Assembly: GCA_003224195.1 (NCBI GenBank)
Contig: QHYP01000026.1
Coordinates: forward strand, 6,463 to 48,628
Length of the DNA: 42,166 nt
Direction: 5' to 3'
Origin: Acidobacteriota bacterium
GTDB taxonomy: Bacteria; Acidobacteriota; Terriglobia; Acidiferrales; UBA7541
Shown here in pieces: positions 32,817 through 42,166 of this stretch. Made by a program: the position numbers and the translations under genes. Under the pieces are notes generated by a model. The model ran no database searches. It was not told the origin of the DNA and worked only from the letters and a program-made list of their open reading frames with translations. The stretch's first letter is position 1. Each line of letters opens with the position of its first letter.

Positions 32817-32852
32817 GCGGGCTCCGGGTCGACCGGGGCCCGCTTCGTTTTG
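32817..32852 (+). terminator. strong intrinsic terminator after the small HTH-like ORF
   Basis: GCGGGCTCCGG-GTCGA-CCGGGGCCCGC (11-bp stem with one T:G wobble) followed by TTCGTTTT. Confidence 0.8.
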
Positions 32853-32883
32853 GGCCTGCCGTTGTGCGGCAAGTTTCGAAATC

Positions 32884-33927
32884 TCAATCCTGGATCTTCC
32901 CGTTCACTTCCGCCCAGGCTCGCTCGACCATCGCCGGGGCCCCTGTCTTGAAGTTCGGGAAGCTTTCCGAATGTCTGTTTAAGTCCACAGTTTTCTTCGT
33001 TTCGTCCACATTCATTCCGTTTTTGGACGCGCTCTGTACTTCGGCGACAACGTCTTTCATAAAGGCTATGAGCTTGTCGAGCTGATCCTTCCCCTGCTGG
33101 ACACTGCCATGGCCGGGGATCGCCTGCGCCCAATCCAGATTCCGAAGCGATTCCAGCGTTGAGACCCACTCCACTGGGTATGAATCTCGCGCGAAGGGGA
33201 TCCCGTTCGTCAGAAGATCCCCGGTGACGACGACCTTTTCCTTCGGCAGGTAGACGACCACATCCCCGCGCGTGTGGCCCTTGCCGAAATAATAGATGTG
33301 GATGTCTCGTCCGGGCTTGTGCAACACCAGGCTGCGCTCAAATGTGATCGTCGGAAGCGTGATCTGGATTTGCTTCAACTCATCGAGGTACGCCCGTTGC
33401 GACGCAAGCTGTTCGCCGAACTGCTGGCGGTCCTTCTCGCTAAGCGGTTTGCCATCCTGCCCCTGACCGCTCGAAAGCATTTTCTGCAACCGTGCAATGG
33501 TTTCCGGCACGTTCTTGCTCAGATCCTCCTGCACGCTGGGGATCGCCTTCTTAATCATGTCCTCGCGGGTATTGTGCTGCGCCAGATATTCGACGTTTTT
33601 GCCGAAGACGCTGATGTACACCTGGTTCCCTTGGACGTGGTCGCCGTGCCAGTGCGTGTTGACGACATAGCGGACGGGCTTGTCGGTGATCTTCCGAATT
33701 TCAGCCACGAGGTCCCGCGCCCAGCTTGGGCGCAGGTGCGTGTCCACAACCACGACATCGTCTTCATTGACGATGAAGGCTGCATTCGAAAACACGCCTG
33801 GCTTGCCGATCCCGGCGTAGACGCCGTCCGCCACCTTCACGATGTCGAACGACTGGGCCTCCGCCCTCCCTTGCACAAACAGCAAGCAACCCAGCGCAAA
33901 GCACATAACAAGCAGGTATTTCCCCAT
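32884..33927 (-). CDS. secreted metallo-beta-lactamase-fold hydrolase
   Basis: ATG 33927, signal peptide; VVNTHWHGDHVQGN (HxHxDH), GKGHTRGDVVVYLP, VVTGDLL, IPGHG. Confidence 0.88.
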   Translation of the reverse strand: MGKYLLVMCFALGCLLFVQGRAEAQSFDIVKVADGVYAGIGKPGVFSNAAFIVNEDDVVVVDTHLRPSWARDLVAEIRKITDKPVRYVVNTHWHGDHVQGNQVYISVFGKNVEYLAQHNTREDMIKKAIPSVQEDLSKNVPETIARLQKMLSSGQGQDGKPLSEKDRQQFGEQLASQRAYLDELKQIQITLPTITFERSLVLHKPGRDIHIYYFGKGHTRGDVVVYLPKEKVVVTGDLLTNGIPFARDSYPVEWVSTLESLRNLDWAQAIPGHGSVQQGKDQLDKLIAFMKDVVAEVQSASKNGMNVDETKKTVDLNRHSESFPNFKTGAPAMVERAWAEVNGKIQD

Positions 33928-34135
33928 CTTCGAATCTCCTCCGCAATCGTGGGCCGCGAACACGGCCGTGCCAAATTCAGCGCCGGGGAATCTAGCACAG
34001 GCGCTCGCCAAGGGCCACACGCATCCGGCCGCGCCCCAAGCGGCGGTTGCAGCGCGCTGGACACCGCGCTATTCTCCGGGAAGGGGCAAATGTTTCGTCG
34101 CACGGAGCATCTGAAAAAGAAGAGGCAGGTGCCCG

Positions 34136-35161
34136 ATGGCCATCATGAAGGCGCGCGTACAAAATATGCTGATAGCGTGTGGCCTGGCCGCGGCTTGTCT
34201 CCTGGCCGCCGCGCGGCTCTGTTCTCCTGAGCCTGCGCTTGCCCAAGTCCCGCAGGAGCCTTCCGCTTCAGGCCAGAGTAAGGCGGACAGCGGCATCACC
34301 GCGCTACCGCGCGGCAAAAAGCTCATCTTGAGAGACGGAAGTTTCCAGATCGTTCGGTCTTACGAGCGAAAAGGCGACCGGGTCCGCTACTACAGCGTGG
34401 AGCGCGGCTCTTGGGAAGAGTTGCCTGCGGCGATGGTGGACTGGGATGCTACCGCAAAGGCCGAGGCGGAGGAGAATCGCTCGGCGGAAGAACTCGCGAA
34501 GAGAGTCCACATCGAGGAAGAACAGCGGAGGGCTGAAATCCCACTCGACATTGATGCCAGCCTTCCGGTTGCCCCAGGCGTTTTCCTTCCGCCCGGTGAA
34601 GGCATGTTTCTTGTGGAAGGGCACTCCGTGACGCCGCTGGAGCAGGTGGACACAAAGTTGAAAACGGACAAAAAGCAATTTTTGAAGCAAGTACTCGTTC
34701 CGGTTCCAATCGTGCCTGGAAAACGAAACCTGGTTATTGCGGGCGCAAAAGCGAAACTCCGCTTTCAGACTACGCAGCCGGAATTCTACCTCCGTGAAGC
34801 GCCCCCGGACCCTGAGCATCCTTCTCCCGTCCAAAAAAGCAGCCGGCCGGGTGAAAGCGGGCCCGAAGTCGAATTGGTCCGCGCGGCCGTGAAAGGCGAC
34901 AAGCGGCAAGTTGGATCCATCAGCACCTTCATGGGCGAACAGGTCGGAGAGAAGCGCAACACGATCTCCATCCAGCGCTGGGAAATCGCCAGGAATGTTT
35001 TTCGCTTCACGCTCAGCCAGCCGCTCGAGCCAGGTGAATACGTTCTAGCGGAAATTCTTCCGGAAGGGATGAACCTTTACGTCTGGGATTTTGGGGTTGA
35101 CCGGTCGTCGGCCCCGGGCGCTGCGGCGAAGTTCACGCCCTCGCAGAAGACTCCCCACTAA
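34136..35161 (+). CDS. secreted hypothetical protein, 341 aa
   Basis: Signal peptide MLIACGLAAACLLAAARLCSPEPALAQ; full-length ORF in the non-overlapped interval; no family recognised. Confidence 0.75.
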   Translation: MAIMKARVQNMLIACGLAAACLLAAARLCSPEPALAQVPQEPSASGQSKADSGITALPRGKKLILRDGSFQIVRSYERKGDRVRYYSVERGSWEELPAAMVDWDATAKAEAEENRSAEELAKRVHIEEEQRRAEIPLDIDASLPVAPGVFLPPGEGMFLVEGHSVTPLEQVDTKLKTDKKQFLKQVLVPVPIVPGKRNLVIAGAKAKLRFQTTQPEFYLREAPPDPEHPSPVQKSSRPGESGPEVELVRAAVKGDKRQVGSISTFMGEQVGEKRNTISIQRWEIARNVFRFTLSQPLEPGEYVLAEILPEGMNLYVWDFGVDRSSAPGAAAKFTPSQKTPH

Positions 35162-35197
35162 ATTCCGTCTGATAGAAGGCACGCGGCAGACGCCGGG

Positions 35198-37840
35198 TTA
35201 TTTGCGAATCGTCTCGGCGTCCGCGGAGAGAAGAGCTTCGGCAAGCGCGGAAATGACTTCGGCGATGCGGAACGGTTTCTGCAGCCAGCGTTTGGGTTCC
35301 AGGTCGGAGCCATCAGGAGCCGCGCTGGCGAGATCTCCCGTCATCAGCAGGACCGCGGGCTTGCCTCTGGTGGCTGAACTCCGGATGCGCTCGGCGATTT
35401 CCCGTCCGCTCGGGCTGCCGGGCAGATTCAAGTCGCAAAGCACGGCGTCATATTCCTGCTTGCCAAGGAGCGCAAGAGCCTGGCCGCCCGTGGAAACGCA
35501 ATCCACGCGGAGTCCGTGCGCAACCAGCCCCTCTTTCAAGAGCAATTGAATACCTTCCTCGTCGTCCACAACGAGAACGGAACGCCCTTTCAGGAAGTCC
35601 GCGGCGCGTTGCAGTGATTCGCGGCTTTGCACCTGCGTATCGAGAGGCGAGGCCATGGAAACCTCCTGGGCAACTGGGAAATGGACAGTGAACGCGGAAC
35701 CTCCACCGGGAAGGACTTCGGCTTCAATGGTTCCGCCGTGCTCGCGAATGATGGAGAGGCAGATACTCAACCCGAGTCCCGTGCCTCCGGCCGGCCGTTT
35801 CGTCGTATAGAAAGGGTCAAATAGCTTGGGCAGGGCTTCCGGGCGGATGCCGACACCGTCGTCCTGAACGACCACCAGAATCTTTTCCCCAGTTCGCGCC
35901 AGGCGAATCTGGATGCGGCCGGAATCGCGCACCTCCCGGATGGCGTGCTCCGCGTTGCTGATGAGATTGAGAAAGACCTGGATGAGCTGATTGGCGTCGC
36001 CCAGCACGGGGGGAAGGCCCGCGTCCCCGCGGAAGTCAACCGCAACGTTGTTCCGGCGAAGCGAATGCTCCTGGAGCTGCAGGGTTCGATCGATGATGGC
36101 GTTGAGATCCAGCGGCTTCTTCTGCGGCGCCGCCGGCCGCGAAAATTCAAGCAGGTTTTGCACGATCCGCGCGGCGCGCCGGGCTTGGCGATGCGTCAAC
36201 TCGAGCTGCCGCTTCGTGGCCTCGTCTGTCCCAGCGCGTTCGCGAAGCAATTCCGTGACACCGAGCACGGCAGTGAGCGGATTATTCAGTTCGTGCGCCA
36301 CGCCAGCGAGCATCTGTCCCATCGCGGCAAGTTTCTCGGCCTGTATGAGCTGCTCCTCCAGCCGCTTGAGCTGCGTGACGTCCCGGCCCGAAATGACCAC
36401 GCCTTCGATCTTCCCTGCTTCGTCGAAAAGCGGGCTGAAATGGCACAGAATGCGCCGCCAGTCGCCCGCCTTGTGGCGGACGCGTATCTCGAGTGAGCCG
36501 AAAGTTTTCTGCCCGCTGACGATTTCATCGAATAGGGCGCGGAGTCCCGGGCGATCCTCGGGATTCGTGCGCTCGCCCAGCTCCATGCCCGGATCCTCGT
36601 CCGCCTCGAACCCGAGAACCTCCTTGATACTCGGGCCGATAAACGTGTAATGAGCTGTCGGGTCGAGCACGAGGACCATATCCGGGAAGCTGGCCACGAG
36701 GCGCCGGGCAAATTCCTGCTGCTGATGCAGCTGCCGCTCCATCTCCCGCCGCTCGGTCACGTCCAATAGCGTGCCCTGGAAACGCAGCGCGCGCCCTGAA
36801 GCGTCTCGCACCGCCGCCACCGTATTCAGGCACGTGATGAGCGAGCCGTCCTTCCGGCGGAGCACCACTTCCTGGCCGCGCAAGGTCGGCTGCTTTTCGA
36901 TCTCCGCCTGAATCCTCAGGCGCTCTTCCTGCCCGGCGAAGACCTCGTCCATGTGCCTCGCCAGAAGTTCCTCTTTGGACTCGTAGCCCAGCATCCGCAT
37001 GAGCGCAGGATTGGCGTCGAGAATTTTTCCTTCCGGCGTCGAGATAAAAATTCCTTCCTGGAGTGACTCGAAGAGTTCCGTGAATCGCGCCTCGCTTTCG
37101 CGCTGCAGCGTGACATCCCGCGCTAGGACCGTCACCCCGTGCACTCTATCCGCGCGGGTCATGGCGTGCGCAACGCACTCGAAGTAGCGGACTCCCGGTC
37201 TTCCCTTCAACCGCACCCTCACGGTGCCTTGCCAGAGCCGGCGCTCCACAAACCGCGGCAGACCTCTCTCGACCGCCCGCCGGTACTCTTCGTCCGGGTC
37301 CTCGACGAACTCCTGGAGCGGCCGGCCGATCAGCTCCTGAAACGGCCGGTCGACGAGCTCCGCAAAACTTCGGTTCGCCGCTCGAATCTCGCCTTCCAGC
37401 GAGAGAGCCAGCAGGACGTTGTCAAAGGAATCGATCAGGTCCCGGTAGCCTTGCTGGGAACGGGAAATCAGCCCGAACAGATGGTCGAGTTGCTGCTCGC
37501 TGGGAGGGGCGGCGTCGCGATGTCCAATCCCGCGGACCAGCCCGCGCAACTCCGAGATCTCCCGCGTGCGCCTCCACGTGTACACGCCGAAGAGCACGAC
37601 GAGCACAACAAGTCCGATCGGCAGCGCTTTGAACCGGTGGGCCAATTGCCGCATCGAGTCCCAAGAGGTCCAAGCAAAGAACACCGTTAGGACAAGAAGC
37701 AGAAGAAAGGTCAAAACCCAGAGCTGGTTCTGCCGTTTCTCAAATTGCTCCACGCGCAACGTCACGCCGCCGCGGAGGTCTCCCGGCGGAGATTTATGCT
37801 CCGGCGGACCCGGTGTGTGCTCTTCGGTGTCGAACATCAT
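35198..37840 (-). CDS. membrane multi-PAS hybrid sensor histidine kinase with C-terminal receiver domain
   Basis: Two N-terminal TM segments, several PAS domains, HisKA (MLAGVAHELNNPLTAVLG), HATPase (LISNAEHAIREV, DDGVGIRPEALPKLFDPFYTTKRPAGGTGLGLSI), REC (VLVVDDEEGIQ...AVLCDLNLPG). Confidence 0.95.
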   Translation of the reverse strand: MMFDTEEHTPGPPEHKSPPGDLRGGVTLRVEQFEKRQNQLWVLTFLLLLVLTVFFAWTSWDSMRQLAHRFKALPIGLVVLVVLFGVYTWRRTREISELRGLVRGIGHRDAAPPSEQQLDHLFGLISRSQQGYRDLIDSFDNVLLALSLEGEIRAANRSFAELVDRPFQELIGRPLQEFVEDPDEEYRRAVERGLPRFVERRLWQGTVRVRLKGRPGVRYFECVAHAMTRADRVHGVTVLARDVTLQRESEARFTELFESLQEGIFISTPEGKILDANPALMRMLGYESKEELLARHMDEVFAGQEERLRIQAEIEKQPTLRGQEVVLRRKDGSLITCLNTVAAVRDASGRALRFQGTLLDVTERREMERQLHQQQEFARRLVASFPDMVLVLDPTAHYTFIGPSIKEVLGFEADEDPGMELGERTNPEDRPGLRALFDEIVSGQKTFGSLEIRVRHKAGDWRRILCHFSPLFDEAGKIEGVVISGRDVTQLKRLEEQLIQAEKLAAMGQMLAGVAHELNNPLTAVLGVTELLRERAGTDEATKRQLELTHRQARRAARIVQNLLEFSRPAAPQKKPLDLNAIIDRTLQLQEHSLRRNNVAVDFRGDAGLPPVLGDANQLIQVFLNLISNAEHAIREVRDSGRIQIRLARTGEKILVVVQDDGVGIRPEALPKLFDPFYTTKRPAGGTGLGLSICLSIIREHGGTIEAEVLPGGGSAFTVHFPVAQEVSMASPLDTQVQSRESLQRAADFLKGRSVLVVDDEEGIQLLLKEGLVAHGLRVDCVSTGGQALALLGKQEYDAVLCDLNLPGSPSGREIAERIRSSATRGKPAVLLMTGDLASAAPDGSDLEPKRWLQKPFRIAEVISALAEALLSADAETIRK

Positions 37841-37968
37841 GTGCCGTGTAACGGATTCCCGTCGCAGACTTTACCACGCCCGGTAGCTATTCATTATTCT
37901 AGAAAAGGCCTGAATCCGACAGCAACGAATTCAGCGGCGATGCGTGCGTGAACGACACGCATCCGTCA

Positions 37969-38010
37969 GGAAAAAAGAAAATCGGCGGCCCGGATGGCCA
38001 GGCCGCCGTT
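37969..38010 (-). terminator. intrinsic terminator of rpoC
   Basis: Minus strand CGGCGGCC-TGGCCATCCG-GGCCGCCG followed by ATTTTCTTTTTTCC, about 45 nt past the rpoC stop. Confidence 0.85.
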
Positions 38011-38054
38011 CCATCAGTTACCTGCGAATAGGCCATTCGACCGGAGGGCTGTTC

Positions 38055-42166
<4,112 letters not shown>

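Overview
The window is GC-rich bacterial chromosome, densely coding. Gene order and protein style suggest Acidobacteriota (inference, no search run). Minus strand, left part: truB (partial)-rbfA-DUF503-infB-nusA-rimP, then ompH/skp, a very large TIG/beta-propeller lipoprotein, bamA, clpC, lolD, lolC, lysS and an ABM-domain protein. Plus strand, middle: YciI-like protein, unknown protein, ECF sigma, ZAS-type anti-sigma, DUF4097 protein, aroK, a secreted unknown, an HD-domain protein, ispG, gatC, gatA and a small HTH-like ORF. An XRE/Zn-ribbon regulator lies on the minus strand within this block. Right part: a secreted MBL-fold hydrolase (minus), a secreted unknown (plus), a multi-PAS hybrid histidine kinase (minus) and rpoC (minus, running off the window end). 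No CRISPR array, tRNA, rRNA, prophage or transposon was recognised. I see no clear new defence or mobile system. The most notable signals are: (i) a promoter plus perfect intrinsic terminator in the leader of the rimP-nusA-infB operon, a candidate attenuator; (ii) four genes whose reading frame is broken (rpoC, lysS, ispG, TIG lipoprotein), two of them apparently also missing a short conserved segment; (iii) a 120-bp in-frame tandem duplication in nusA; (iv) a folded repeat-like element downstream of ompH; (v) a small HTH-like gene with its own strong terminator.
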